This document shows, one piece after another, positions 18,772 to 28,533 of a DNA stretch of 64,000 nucleotides. Origin of the DNA: JAGLSB01 sp023135955 (lineage in GTDB: Bacteria > Bacteroidota > Bacteroidia > Bacteroidales > GCA-2748055); the NCBI GenBank assembly GCA_030673645.1, contig DAOVIO010000006.1, forward strand, positions 6,354 to 70,353, in the 5' to 3' direction. Numbering within the stretch: the stretch's first letter is position 1; the number at the start of each line of letters is the position of its first letter. Below the pieces are notes generated by a model. That model was not told the origin of the DNA. It ran no database searches and worked only from the letters and a program-made list of their open reading frames with translations. A program made the translations under genes and the position numbers.

Positions 18772-19941
18772 ATGAAATACGATTTTGATAAACACATTGA
18801 CAGAGAAAATACCAATAGTGTAAAGTATGATATCAGGGAAGAATATTTTGGAAAAAAAGATGTTTTGCCTTTATGGGTTGCAGATATGGATTTTGAAACT
18901 CCAGAATTTATAAGAGAGGCAGTTATTAAGAGGGCTAAACATCCGATTTACGGATATACTCTCCGGGGTGATAGTTTTTATTCCTCAATTATAGACTGGA
19001 TGAGAAAACGTCATGATTGGAAAGTAGAGAAGGATTGGATTTCATTTGCTCCGGGAATTGTTCCAGCTATTAACATGGCTGTCCTTTCATTCACAAAACC
19101 AGGAGAAAAAATTCTTATCCAGCCACCTGTTTACCACCCATTTTTCTATGCCATAAAAGACCATAAAAGAGAAATTCTTGAGAATAATCTGGTATACGAA
19201 AAGGGGAAATACACAATAGACTATAAAGATTTTGAAGAAAAAGCCAAAGAGGCAAAGGTTTTTATTCTTTGCCATCCACACAATCCCGTTGGAAGATTAT
19301 GGAACAAGGAAGAGCTTACTCAATTACTTAAAATATGCCGTAGGCATGAAGTAATGATCTTCTCTGATGAAATTCATTCAGATCTTATACTTGGAGAAAA
19401 TCCTCATATCCCTCTTTTAAGTCTGGAGGAAGAGCCAACCAATATTATTTCTTTCTATGCACCAAGTAAAACTTTTAATCTGGCTGGTTTATCCACTTCT
19501 TTCCTTATTATTCCCAATAAAAAAATAAAGATTATTTATGAAGAACTATTAAATTCATTGCATGTAAATATGGGGAATATTTTTGGAGCAGTCGCTCTGG
19601 AAAAAGCTTATGAGGAAGGAGAAGAATGGCTGGAACAGTTATTAGATTATTTAAAGTCTAATCTTAAATTCCTTAAAGATTTTATCGAAAAAAATATTCC
19701 TGAAATCAAAGTTATTAATCCTGAAGCAACATATCTGGTATGGTTGGATTTCAATCAATTAAATATTTGCGATGAAGATCTTCGTAAATTCATTATTGAG
19801 AAGGCAGAGATTGGTTTAAACGATGGCCCAGGTTTTGGGAAAGCAGGATCCGGATTTCAGAGAATAAATATTGCCCTGCCCCAACTCATTCTGGAACATG
19901 CCCTAAAAAAGCTTGAAAAGGCAATAAAAACTATCAGGTAG
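18772..19941 (+). CDS. patB: PatB/MalY-type PLP-dependent C-S lyase
   Basis: A fold-type I aminotransferase-like enzyme of 389 residues. The N-terminal LPLWVADMDFETPEFI is diagnostic of the PatB/MalY branch. PLP contacts are NPVGR (171-175), SDEIHSDL (198-205) and the Schiff-base lysine K233 in SKTFNLAGL. Family members split cystathionine or other cysteine S-conjugates into thiol, pyruvate and ammonia. The closing motif GPGFGKAGSGFQRIN carries the substrate carboxylate-binding arginine. The gene is monocistronic; the 143 bp after it hold nothing recognisable. Confidence 0.9.
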   Translation: MKYDFDKHIDRENTNSVKYDIREEYFGKKDVLPLWVADMDFETPEFIREAVIKRAKHPIYGYTLRGDSFYSSIIDWMRKRHDWKVEKDWISFAPGIVPAINMAVLSFTKPGEKILIQPPVYHPFFYAIKDHKREILENNLVYEKGKYTIDYKDFEEKAKEAKVFILCHPHNPVGRLWNKEELTQLLKICRRHEVMIFSDEIHSDLILGENPHIPLLSLEEEPTNIISFYAPSKTFNLAGLSTSFLIIPNKKIKIIYEELLNSLHVNMGNIFGAVALEKAYEEGEEWLEQLLDYLKSNLKFLKDFIEKNIPEIKVINPEATYLVWLDFNQLNICDEDLRKFIIEKAEIGLNDGPGFGKAGSGFQRINIALPQLILEHALKKLEKAIKTIR

Positions 19942-20084
19942 TAGAATTCCTCAAACAAGAAAAGAGTATTCATCTAAATATGGAAGAGTTAGGTATTAAC
20001 TCAAGAGAAATATGCACAAAGAAAAACATTACTTCAGAAAGAAATAGATGATCAAAAATTAAAAAAGATTCCTAAGGGCTTCAT

Positions 20085-21503
20085 CTATAAATACTTGGAC
20101 ATAGTAGACAAAAGTTTTGGCAACCAAATGGGTTTAATTAGGAAATTGTCGAAATTTGTCAGATCCTTTTTATCTCTACCACCTTCTAAACTATAAGCTG
20201 TTTGAGCAATAATAGGCAAATCACTTCTTAATTCCTTAATTTTTCTTGAAGCCTCATATCCGTCCATTATAGGCATTAAAATATCCATCAATACCAGGTC
20301 AACATTAGGATTTATTTTAACCTCATTAACAGCTTCTTCCCCATTTTGCGCCCAAACAAGCTTCACTTTTGTTGGTCTTAATAATTCCCGAAGATAAATA
20401 AAATTCGACTCAACATCTTCAGCAATTAAAATTGTATGATTACTTAAATCACTCTTACCTGGGTCCGCTTTGTCTAGTGTTGCAGTTTCTTGCTCAATTT
20501 CCAAATTTTCATTTTTAGTTATTTTAGTCGACTTAATTACGTTGAAAGGAAGTGTAAAATAAAAAGTTGATCCCTTTCCTAGTTTAGAATCAGCCCAAAT
20601 ATTCCCACCTAATAATTTTACTAAACTTTTTGAAATGGTTAATCTCAGAGCTACACCATCGAATGGCTGATTATGATTATCAGATAGTTTCTTATATCGT
20701 TTGAAAATAATTTCCAGTCTATCCATTGAAAATCCCTGACCAGTATCTTTCACAAAGAACTCAAGAAGACCATCCCCTTTCAATCTATACCCTAATTCTA
20801 CAACTCCCTCCTCTGTGTGTTTAAGCGCATTCTCCAGTAAATTTGTAAGAACTTGCTTTAATCTTTCTTTATCAGTATTTACTCTAAGAGACTTTGGTGC
20901 TAAAGATGAATCAAGCTTCAACTTCACCTCTTGCCTGCCCATTTCTTTCTTCTTCTCATTATAGTACCTGAATAGATCATTCAAAACATCCAAAACATCA
21001 AAATCTGATTTATTAATCTCAAGTTCATTTGACTCGATTTTTGCGATATCAATAAGATTATTAATAAACAGCAAAAGATAATTTCCACTAGAGTGAATAT
21101 GACTTATATAAGTATCTTTAGATTGTGAAGATAAGTTTGGATCTTTCAATAATTCAGAGAATCCAATAATTGCATTTAAAGGAGTTTTTATTTGATGTGA
21201 TAAACTGAAAACAAATCCAGTATCCATTTTTGATGGCATACTTTCTCTGCCTGACTTATGCTTTAGAAATTCAATCTCAATGTCTAATTCGCTGATAAAA
21301 CCTGAAATTATAAATCCGAAAATAATTAGCCCAACAAACATTAACAACCGGTTATAAACCTCAATTAAAGGTACAGCAGTAATGAATACTTGTAAAAATG
21401 TATCTTCTTCATTAAAGAGCAAATAATAAATAGTAGCGTCAAGAATGTATAGAATGATCGCAATCAGAATTGCATAAAGAATAACTTTGTTTTTTGAATT
21501 CAT
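20085..21503 (-). CDS. Membrane hybrid histidine kinase with degenerate ATP lid
   Basis: A 472-residue protein. Two membrane helices (about 7-28 and 48-70) flank a very short outer loop. A HisKA domain has H103 in SLSHQIKTPLN, then a HATPase domain has N-box NLLENALKH (N225) and G1 box DTGQGF (253-258). The G2 box, normally GTGLGL, reads DGVALRL (282-288) and has lost its glycines. A receiver domain follows, with D407 in LMDILMP and K457. Phospho-transfer residues are intact but ATP-lid closure may be weakened. The outer loop is too short to bind a ligand well, so the signal may be membrane or cytoplasmic. No separate response regulator is adjacent. Confidence 0.88.
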   Translation of the reverse strand: MNSKNKVILYAILIAIILYILDATIYYLLFNEEDTFLQVFITAVPLIEVYNRLLMFVGLIIFGFIISGFISELDIEIEFLKHKSGRESMPSKMDTGFVFSLSHQIKTPLNAIIGFSELLKDPNLSSQSKDTYISHIHSSGNYLLLFINNLIDIAKIESNELEINKSDFDVLDVLNDLFRYYNEKKKEMGRQEVKLKLDSSLAPKSLRVNTDKERLKQVLTNLLENALKHTEEGVVELGYRLKGDGLLEFFVKDTGQGFSMDRLEIIFKRYKKLSDNHNQPFDGVALRLTISKSLVKLLGGNIWADSKLGKGSTFYFTLPFNVIKSTKITKNENLEIEQETATLDKADPGKSDLSNHTILIAEDVESNFIYLRELLRPTKVKLVWAQNGEEAVNEVKINPNVDLVLMDILMPIMDGYEASRKIKELRSDLPIIAQTAYSLEGGRDKKDLTNFDNFLIKPIWLPKLLSTMSKYL

Positions 21504-21723
21504 GGTACAGTCAATCGTTTGATGTTCAATAAAATTAGAAGATTAATTACAAAAATCAAACACTTTTGAATAATATAAATAAAATCTTACATATAATTCT
21601 GGTAGTTTACGCAAAAAAACCATTAAGGTTTGAGTAATTTGAGAAATATATTCAAAAGAAAATCGGGCATAATAACATTCTGTAAACAAGACTTTTAGAG
21701 CAGTCTTGATTTATAAATATTCT
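21504..21723. other. Gap upstream of the hybrid kinase, nothing recognised
   Basis: Between the kinase start and the sulfatase remnant I see no reading frame, RNA gene or strong hairpin. It is AT-rich and probably holds the kinase promoter. Confidence 0.4.
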
Positions 21724-22085
21724 TCAGTCAAGTACTTCTGTCAAGGCCGGAAGCTTCTTAAATAGTATAGAAGCTAAATAAATATTAACGGCAATAAACA
21801 TAATCGAAAGATTATGCTGATAAATAAAGATTAGAATTAATAATTCAGGTTTTGAAGAAGCCATAAAAAGAGCTTGTTCGGGAGGTAATTCTCCCTTCAT
21901 ATTCAATACATTTAGTAGAGCAAGACAGGATAGCTCGTTTCTTTGTAACGATTAAATTGGCAATAAGGCCGTTCTGGCATTAAGTTATGAATCAATTTAA
22001 ATTCCTTTGACCGGATAGCTCTCATTGCATCTTGTGTTTCATCCATCTTATCTCTAGCTGCAACTAAACTTGCCCCCCTATACAT
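21724..22085 (-). pseudogene. Decayed C-terminal remnant of a sulfatase
   Basis: Read on the minus strand, 22085 downward gives MYRGASLVAARDKMDETQDA, then MRAIRSKEFKLIHN and PERPYCQFNRYKET, ending in a stop at 21912-21914. A single frame change near CCTGTCTTGC continues the same protein as LALLNVLNMKGELPPEQALF and SSKPE. Together this is the recognisable C-terminal part of family S1 sulfatases (the arylsulfatase/heparan-sulfatase-like type with RDRMDE, IRNY-PEKPY and GELPPEQALF stretches). The N-terminal catalytic half, including the formylglycine motif, is absent. After KPE the expected ELYDL-DP-E-NNL region is degraded. The remnant abuts the end of the PfkB-type kinase gene, so a deletion joined them. 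Confidence 0.75.
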
Positions 22086-22130
22086 GCAATTCTTTCTATT
22101 TTCATATTTTAATATATTATTGTTTCTTCC

Positions 22131-23129
22131 TTAAACCACAATAGACTTAGCCTCTTCCAGTAACTGATCTTTGTCTACAGGAACAACACCCGGCTTCTCA
22201 CAAACTTGTCCACCAGCAAGATTAGACAAAGCCGCTGTTTGAAGAGGATTTAACTTTGCGCCAAGACAAAGAGCAGCTACGCTTATTACAGTATCACCTG
22301 CGCCAGACACATCTGTTATATCTCGTACTTCTGCAGAGATATGATGGTATGCATTTCTGTGATTCACAATAATCCCAAGTTCTGATAAGGTAAGCATCAC
22401 ATTCTTTATCGACTGCTCTTTCCTAAATTCCTCCATTAAAGAAGCTACATCTTTCATGTCAGATTTGTCAACATCAGCTTTCAAGCCTTCTTTTAGCTCT
22501 TTAAAATTAGGCTTAAACAGGCTAACTTTTTTATATGAAAGAAAATTTTTCTTTTTGGGGTCAACTAAAACAGGAATTTTTGCACTATTAGCCATTTTCA
22601 CAACCTCCTCGATAAGTCTAGTTGTAATTACTCCTTTGTCATAGTCTTGAAACAAAACCGACTGGATTGACTTTTTATTAATGACTTCCCTGATAAAGGA
22701 AATTAACTTATCCTCTGATCTGGGTGATATTTTTTCATCTATTTCCTCATCTACCCTTAATAAATGCTGATTATTACTGATGATTCTGGTCTTTTGAGTA
22801 GTAATTCTTTCTTCGTCAATAATTATCCCAATATCAGTAAGCTTTTCCTCTTTCAGCAAATCAAGAAAAACTTTTCCTTTTTCATCATTTCCTATTACTG
22901 AGCATAAAATTGGGATCGCTCCTAAAGCTCTGATATTCAGAGCCACATTAGAAGCTCCACCTAATCTTTTCTCATCACTTAGATCTGAAATGACCGGTAC
23001 CGGAGCTTCTGGAGATATTCGCTTAACTTTTCCCCAAAAATAATTATCAATCATTACATCGCCAATGATTAATACTTTCTGGGAAGAAAAATCTTTAAAA
23101 ATTTTATCTAAATTTAGTTTTGATAGCAT
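22131..23129 (-). CDS. hldA: RfaE1/HldA-like PfkB-family kinase
   Basis: A 332-residue ribokinase-fold kinase. The opening VLIIGDVMIDNYFWGKVKRI with SPEAPVPVI and GGASNVALNIRALG is typical of the heptose-7-phosphate kinase (RfaE domain 1) branch. The C-terminal DVSGAGDT carries the anion hole and catalytic base (GAGD 276-279). In the lipopolysaccharide heptose pathway this enzyme makes heptose 1,7-bisphosphate. No adenylyltransferase domain or other heptose gene is in the window, so the substrate is inferred from the family. It lies downstream of priA on the same strand, across a repeat-rich 200-bp gap. Confidence 0.85.
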   Translation of the reverse strand: MLSKLNLDKIFKDFSSQKVLIIGDVMIDNYFWGKVKRISPEAPVPVISDLSDEKRLGGASNVALNIRALGAIPILCSVIGNDEKGKVFLDLLKEEKLTDIGIIIDEERITTQKTRIISNNQHLLRVDEEIDEKISPRSEDKLISFIREVINKKSIQSVLFQDYDKGVITTRLIEEVVKMANSAKIPVLVDPKKKNFLSYKKVSLFKPNFKELKEGLKADVDKSDMKDVASLMEEFRKEQSIKNVMLTLSELGIIVNHRNAYHHISAEVRDITDVSGAGDTVISVAALCLGAKLNPLQTAALSNLAGGQVCEKPGVVPVDKDQLLEEAKSIVV

Positions 23130-23328
23130 GGGGTTGGTGGATTGGTTTGCTGATGTGCTAGTGTGTTTATGTGCTGGTGCTAAGTTAAACTCAGCTTTCG
23201 GAAGTTTACAACCGAAAGATGTTAGTTGAATTCATGCTGAACCTGGTTCAGTACTAGTCCCGATCCCGATAGCCATCGGGACTCTCGGGATCTTAGCCTG
23301 CTTGTTTGCTGTTTGCAAATATATTATT
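23130..23328. repeat. Mosaic of hairpins and repeat words between priA and the PfkB-type kinase gene
   Basis: The gap contains GCTGATGTGCTAGTGTG and GTGCTGGTG words like those after rodA. It also holds a CTTTCGG/CCGAAAG stem, a CTGAAC/GTTCAG stem and a TCCCGAT-AGCC-ATCGGGA stem (23264-23281). All lie beyond the priA stop codon. No open frame is present. Confidence 0.6.
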
Positions 23329-25785
23329 TTAAAACGGATCGACATCAATATTAATTCGGACTTTTTTAATCTTATTATCAGATTCTAAAGCATCTAGCTT
23401 TTCTGTCAACAACAGTTTAGCCTTCTTAAATGAGGCCTTTTTCTCAATTTTCAAAATTATCTGATGTAGATACCAGTTTTTTACTCTGGAAACCAGTGGT
23501 GTATGTGGTCCCAAAACTCTCTTTCCAAATATTTTTCTCAATTCAATCGATAATTCAGATGCAGCTATTTTTCCATCATTAAATTCTTTAGATTTGATTT
23601 GTATTTTGATCATTCTTACGTATGGAGGATAATTGAATTCCTGCCTTTCTGCATTCTGCTCCTTAAAAAATGAAACAAAGTCATTATTAAGTACATGCTG
23701 AATTACTGGATGGGAAATATCTGTTGTCTGAATAATCACCATACCTCTTTTATTCTTCCTGCCAGCTCTCCCGCTAACCTGCGACATAAGCTGAAAGCTT
23801 CTTTCCAAGGCCCTGAAATCGGGAAAATTTAGCATCTGATCTGCATTTAATATCCCGACAAGAGCAACATTATCAAAATCCAGACCCTTAGAAAGCATTT
23901 GTGTTCCAACCAGAATATCTGTCGACCCTTCTCCAAAAGATTTCAAGATTCTGTCATATGAATTTTTTGAACGCGTAGAATCGAGATCTAATCTTGCAAT
24001 CTTCACGCCCGGGAAAATTAGTTCCATTTCATCCTCAACCAGTTCAGTGCCAAATCCCCTTGTTACTAATCTGGTGCTATTACACTCCGGACATTGCTTA
24101 GGAATCTTTGTGTTTGAACCACAATAATGACATAAAAGATAATTTCTACTTTTATGATGTGTGAAGCTAACATCACATGATTTACAATTAGGCATCCAGC
24201 CACAAATATCGCATTCAATGTATGATGAATATCCGCGACGGTTTTGAAAAAGAATAATTTGCTTTCTTCTTTTAAGTGTCTCTTCTATATGCTTAATCAG
24301 CACTGGAGTAAAAACAGATCTCATTTCTCTTTTCAAGCGTGATTTCCTAATATCAGCTATCAGTATCTCAGGGAGCATAAGTCCACCAAAACGTTCGGTA
24401 AGTTTTACATATCCATATTTTCCGGTATTACAATTCGCATAAGTTTCCATACAAGGAGTAGCAGTTCCGAGTAATACTTTAGCATTATGGTATGATGCTA
24501 AAACGATGGCACTATCGCGGGCATGATATCTTGGAGCAGGATCATATTGTTTAAAAGTATTTTCGTGCTCCTCATCAACAATTACGAGTCCCAGATCTCT
24601 GAATGGTAAAAACAAGGCAGACCTGACACCGATAATAAGTTTATATTCATCTTCCTTATTATCGATTAACTTACGATAAACCCCTACCCTTTCAGAATCA
24701 TTGAATTTACTGTGGTAAACTCCAATTGTGTCACCAAACACTTTTTTCAGGCGATCAACAATCTGTGAAGTCAGTGCTATTTCAGGAAGCAGATACAGTA
24801 CCTGTCTCCCTTGAGAAATGATCTCTTTAATCAAAGATATATAAATCTCTGTCTTGCCACTAGATGTAACACCATGTAGCAGAGTAACATCTTTTTCCTT
24901 AAATGAGTTTTTAATTTCTTCAAAAGCTATATTCTGTGCTTTGCTCAATGAAAAAGTCTCACGGGTTCTAGCTTGAATATTAAAAGGTTCTACTTTATCT
25001 TTTTCAATCTTATTAATCAGACCTTTGCTAAATAAATTATTAATAAGATTTAAGCTGAAATTTTCATAAAGTAATGCTTGTTTAATTTCCGTTTTTCCTT
25101 CAGAATATGATTTTGCCAAAAAAGTCATAAGCTCTCTTTGTCGTGGCGATCTGCCAAATTCAGCTTCCCATCCTTCTGTAGAAATCAATTCTCTTCCTGC
25201 TTCGCTTAAAAGTAAATAAATTTCCTTCTTCGGTTTATAGTCCTCTCTAAGTCTCTCTTCGATAAAAATCACTTTTTCATCCAGCATTTCCCTTATGTCT
25301 TTTTGAACATTCTTAAGACCTGTTTTTCCGGGAAGCTCAGAAATGCTAACAGCATTATTCTTTTTTAGATATCCACTAATAAGTTTTTGTCTCTCATTCA
25401 ATTCTGAAGTCTTTTCATATGTTTCATTCAGAATAATTTTAGATTCGCTCTCAAGCTTTAGTCCACCTGGCAATCCAGCTTTTAACACCTCCCCCAGGCT
25501 GGTAATATAATATTCAGAGATCCATTTCCACAGTTTGAGTTGAGATTCTCTTACAATAGGGGCCTTATCAATAAACTCAGATATTTCTTTGACATTCTCA
25601 AGATCCGGTTCATTATTATGCAAACGATAAATTATAGCCGTGTATAATTTGCGCTGACCTAAAGGCACGATAATCCGCATTCCAATTTCCGGGAGGAGGG
25701 TGATATTTTCCGGGATTCGATAAGTATATAATTCTTTTATTGCAAGGGGCAGAATAACATCTGCGAATGAATACTTCTTGCTCAT
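23329..25785 (-). CDS. priA: Primosomal replication-restart helicase PriA
   Basis: A 3'-to-5' superfamily 2 helicase that recognises stalled forks and reloads the replicative helicase. The 818 residues include an N-terminal 3'-DNA-binding domain (about 1-105), a winged helix, Walker A GVTSSGKT (305-312), DEEH box (404-407), a cysteine-rich zinc insertion (CDICGWMPNCKSC, then CHYCGS and CPEC) and the helicase C-domain with GTQMLSKGLDF and SGRAGR. All motifs are present. It precedes the PfkB-type kinase gene and follows pfkA on the same strand (83 bp gap). Confidence 0.96.
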   Translation of the reverse strand: MSKKYSFADVILPLAIKELYTYRIPENITLLPEIGMRIIVPLGQRKLYTAIIYRLHNNEPDLENVKEISEFIDKAPIVRESQLKLWKWISEYYITSLGEVLKAGLPGGLKLESESKIILNETYEKTSELNERQKLISGYLKKNNAVSISELPGKTGLKNVQKDIREMLDEKVIFIEERLREDYKPKKEIYLLLSEAGRELISTEGWEAEFGRSPRQRELMTFLAKSYSEGKTEIKQALLYENFSLNLINNLFSKGLINKIEKDKVEPFNIQARTRETFSLSKAQNIAFEEIKNSFKEKDVTLLHGVTSSGKTEIYISLIKEIISQGRQVLYLLPEIALTSQIVDRLKKVFGDTIGVYHSKFNDSERVGVYRKLIDNKEDEYKLIIGVRSALFLPFRDLGLVIVDEEHENTFKQYDPAPRYHARDSAIVLASYHNAKVLLGTATPCMETYANCNTGKYGYVKLTERFGGLMLPEILIADIRKSRLKREMRSVFTPVLIKHIEETLKRRKQIILFQNRRGYSSYIECDICGWMPNCKSCDVSFTHHKSRNYLLCHYCGSNTKIPKQCPECNSTRLVTRGFGTELVEDEMELIFPGVKIARLDLDSTRSKNSYDRILKSFGEGSTDILVGTQMLSKGLDFDNVALVGILNADQMLNFPDFRALERSFQLMSQVSGRAGRKNKRGMVIIQTTDISHPVIQHVLNNDFVSFFKEQNAERQEFNYPPYVRMIKIQIKSKEFNDGKIAASELSIELRKIFGKRVLGPHTPLVSRVKNWYLHQIILKIEKKASFKKAKLLLTEKLDALESDNKIKKVRINIDVDPF

Positions 25786-25868
25786 TTTTTTAATGAAATA
25801 ATCCCTGATAATAAATCAGAGCGGTATTTTGGTTGTAATAAATGGATTACACAGTCTTGCTTAGCAGC

Positions 25869-26852
25869 TTATACTGATAAAATATCAGCCATTTCCAGAT
25901 CAACAGGATCTATGCTTTTATGTCTTTTTGTTACTTTTCGGAAGGGAACATAAACAATTTCATTATCCTTGATACCAATCATAACAGACTTCTGATCATC
26001 GAGCAAGGCTTCTATTGCATAATAGCCAAGTTTACTGGCATTGTACCTGTCTTTTGCCGAAGGAGTTCCTCCACGCTGAATATGTCCAAGAATAGATACC
26101 CGAACGCTGTAATCTTCAAAATCCTTTTTTACTTTTTCTGCTATTTGCATTGCACCACCTTCTTCATCACCTTCAGCCACGATTATTATGTTACTGGATT
26201 TCTTTCTTTTATGTCCTTTCTCCAGATGATCCTTAAGTCCAGCAACCTGATTTTCTTGTTCGCGAACAAAAATTGCCTCAGCTCCTGTTGCAACACCACC
26301 TTCCAAGGCAATAAATCCGGCATCACGTCCCATTACTTCAATAAAAAACAATCTGTTATGACTGCTGGCGGTATCTCTAATCTTATCAATAGCTTCAACT
26401 ACAGTATTTAATGCAGTGTCATATCCTATAGTATAATCAGTCCCAAATATGTCGTTATCAATTGTTCCTGGTATGCCTATAAAGGGAATGCCGGGATATT
26501 CATCACAAAAAATTCTGGCCCCAGTCATCGATCCATCTCCACCTATAACAACAACAGCATCTATTTCTTCTTTTTTCAAATTATCATAAGCCATTTTCCT
26601 TCCTTCTGCTGTCATAAACTCCTTACTTCTTGCAGTTTTAAGGATAGTACCTCCCCGACCAATTATATCGCTGACACTAAATGATTTTAATTCTTTAAAA
26701 TGACCATTAATCATACCATGATATCCGTGTCGGATGCCAATTACCTGCATTTCATTATATACGGCAGCTCTTGTTACACCTCTAATGGCTGCGTTCATTC
26801 CTGGTGCGTCTCCTCCCGAAGTAAAAACACCTATTTTTTTCACTTTCCCCAT
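25869..26852 (-). CDS. pfkA: ATP-dependent 6-phosphofructokinase
   Basis: Phosphorylates fructose 6-phosphate to the 1,6-bisphosphate, the committing step of glycolysis. The 327 residues start with TSGGDAPGMNAAIRG (11-25). GGDGS (104-108) has glycine rather than aspartate at the position that selects ATP over pyrophosphate. The catalytic PGTIDND is at 128-134 and the substrate motif MGRDAGFIA is present. The length is that of the bacterial allosteric tetramer type. It sits between ispH and priA on the same strand, with about 65 and 83 bp gaps. Confidence 0.96.
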   Translation of the reverse strand: MGKVKKIGVFTSGGDAPGMNAAIRGVTRAAVYNEMQVIGIRHGYHGMINGHFKELKSFSVSDIIGRGGTILKTARSKEFMTAEGRKMAYDNLKKEEIDAVVVIGGDGSMTGARIFCDEYPGIPFIGIPGTIDNDIFGTDYTIGYDTALNTVVEAIDKIRDTASSHNRLFFIEVMGRDAGFIALEGGVATGAEAIFVREQENQVAGLKDHLEKGHKRKKSSNIIIVAEGDEEGGAMQIAEKVKKDFEDYSVRVSILGHIQRGGTPSAKDRYNASKLGYYAIEALLDDQKSVMIGIKDNEIVYVPFRKVTKRHKSIDPVDLEMADILSV

Positions 26853-26917
26853 TATTCTTAGTTAAAATATTTCTGAACGGAAAATTCTTTTATAATGATT
26901 AAAATTAGAACATTTAT

Positions 26918-27790
26918 TTAAATAATCTTAAAACTTTCGATTCTTTCCTTTACTAATTTTAATACCCAGGCCGGTGTGGATGTTGCGCCTGCAATTCCGA
27001 CATTCGCCACCGAATCAAACCACTCCTCTTTTAGCTGGTCGACCTCGGAAATAAATTTAGAATTATCATTTTCTTTTTTGCAGATATCAAAAAGAATTTT
27101 TCCGTTTGAACTATTACGCCCTGCAACAAATATTAAGATGTCGTATGATTGTGCAAAATCAACTATCCCGGGTTGTCTGTGCGAGATATGTTTGCAAATT
27201 GTATTCTTAACTTCAACCTTAACACCGGGATGCTCCTTTGCATTTCCCCTTATCTGATTCTCCATTTCTGTAAAACCCTCAGAATCCATAGTTGTTTGGG
27301 AGAATAAGGTTAAATTTTTTTCCGGATTAATTTTCTTTATGTCTTCAGAATTTCTGATTATAACTGCACTATTATTTATCTGACCATTAAGAGCTTTCAC
27401 TTCGGGATGTGATGTTTTTCCATAAATAACAATCTGATCATTTTGAGTATCAGAATTTTTATAGCTATTACGAATTTGCTTCTGTAGTGCATTTACTATA
27501 GGACAGGTGCCATCTATAATAGAAATATTTCTCTCTTCGCAAATCTCGTAAGTTGACGGTGGTTCCCCATGAGCTCTTATTAAAACTGTTTCATCTTTCA
27601 ATTTAAGGAGATCTTCTTTTTCAATAAATATCATTCCTTTTTCAGCCAAACGATTAACTTCTTCCTCATTGTGTACAATTTCACCCAGACAATAAAGTTT
27701 ATCACCCTTATCAAGGATCTCCTCTGCCATTTGAATGACCTTACTAACCCCAAAACAAAAACCTGAACTTTTTTCTATTTCAATATTCAC
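26918..27790 (-). CDS. ispH: 4-hydroxy-3-methylbut-2-enyl diphosphate reductase
   Basis: Last enzyme of the MEP isoprenoid pathway; an iron-sulfur protein that makes IPP and DMAPP. The three cluster cysteines are C12 (SGFCFGV), C96 (DGTCP) and C199 (NTIC), at the usual spacings. The histidine motifs RAHGEPP and TSHPEV are present. The 290-residue length is normal. It overlaps cmk by four bases (start inside the cmk stop), an arrangement common in Bacteroidota, so the two are translationally coupled. Confidence 0.96.
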   Translation of the reverse strand: MNIEIEKSSGFCFGVSKVIQMAEEILDKGDKLYCLGEIVHNEEEVNRLAEKGMIFIEKEDLLKLKDETVLIRAHGEPPSTYEICEERNISIIDGTCPIVNALQKQIRNSYKNSDTQNDQIVIYGKTSHPEVKALNGQINNSAVIIRNSEDIKKINPEKNLTLFSQTTMDSEGFTEMENQIRGNAKEHPGVKVEVKNTICKHISHRQPGIVDFAQSYDILIFVAGRNSSNGKILFDICKKENDNSKFISEVDQLKEEWFDSVANVGIAGATSTPAWVLKLVKERIESFKII

Positions 27791-28464
27791 TTTTTGACTT
27801 TCTTTATTAAATCTCTAAACCAGATCATCTGATCTTCAGGTGTTAAATTGGAGTTATCCAACAAAACAGCATCGGAACTCTGAACCAGGGGACTGGTTTC
27901 ACGACTCTGATCTATTTTATCTCTGTGCATCAGATTTTCTAATATTTCATCAAAACTCACATTTTCACCTTTAGCGATGAGTTCATCAAATCTTCTATGT
28001 GCTCTAACCTCCGGACTTGCTGTTAGAAAAATCTTAATCTCAGCATTAGGGAAAACTACGCTACCAATATCTCTTCCCTCCATAACAACAGACTGATTAT
28101 CTCCGTAATTTCTCTGAATTTCAACCAATCGATGCCTTAACTCAGGAACAACACTAACTTCACTTACCATTGAAGAAACGGTGAGCGAGCGAATCTCTCC
28201 CTCTACATCTTTATCATTAAGAAAAACGTGCTGTTTTGCTGAATATTGAACTTTTCTGAATTCAATATTAATCTTATCAAGCGATTGTACAAGTTCATCT
28301 ACATTTAGTTTTCCTGCATGAATAATGTCATTTTCAAAGCAATACAAAGTAGCAGCCCTATACATAGCTCCACTGTCAATGTATAAAATATCCAGCTCAT
28401 CAGCAATTTGCTTTGCAAAACTGGATTTCCCGCAGGATGAATGACCATCGATAGCTATAATCAT
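27787..28464 (-). CDS. cmk: Cytidylate kinase
   Basis: Phosphorylates CMP and dCMP to the diphosphates in the cytoplasm. The 225 residues begin IIAIDGHSSCGKSS, a P-loop with a Bacteroidota-type Ser-Ser-Cys in place of Pro-Ala-Gly/Ser-Ser. The YIDSGAMYRAATL, EGRDIGSVVFPNAE and RRFDEL stretches are diagnostic. It heads the cmk-ispH-pfkA row. The 256 bp upstream contain a MITE-like element, so its promoter is either inside or between element and gene. Confidence 0.95.
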   Translation of the reverse strand: MIIAIDGHSSCGKSSFAKQIADELDILYIDSGAMYRAATLYCFENDIIHAGKLNVDELVQSLDKINIEFRKVQYSAKQHVFLNDKDVEGEIRSLTVSSMVSEVSVVPELRHRLVEIQRNYGDNQSVVMEGRDIGSVVFPNAEIKIFLTASPEVRAHRRFDELIAKGENVSFDEILENLMHRDKIDQSRETSPLVQSSDAVLLDNSNLTPEDQMIWFRDLIKKVKK

Positions 28465-28533
28465 AAAATGAAATTATTTTAACACAAAAGTAGGAAAAAC
28501 CAGCGTACAGACAAGGCGTGCATAGAGAGTACA

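Noticed and set aside
21724..21906. 60-codon frame as a stand-alone small gene
   Set aside because: Its first residues continue the sulfatase remnant in a shifted frame, so it is part of a pseudogene.
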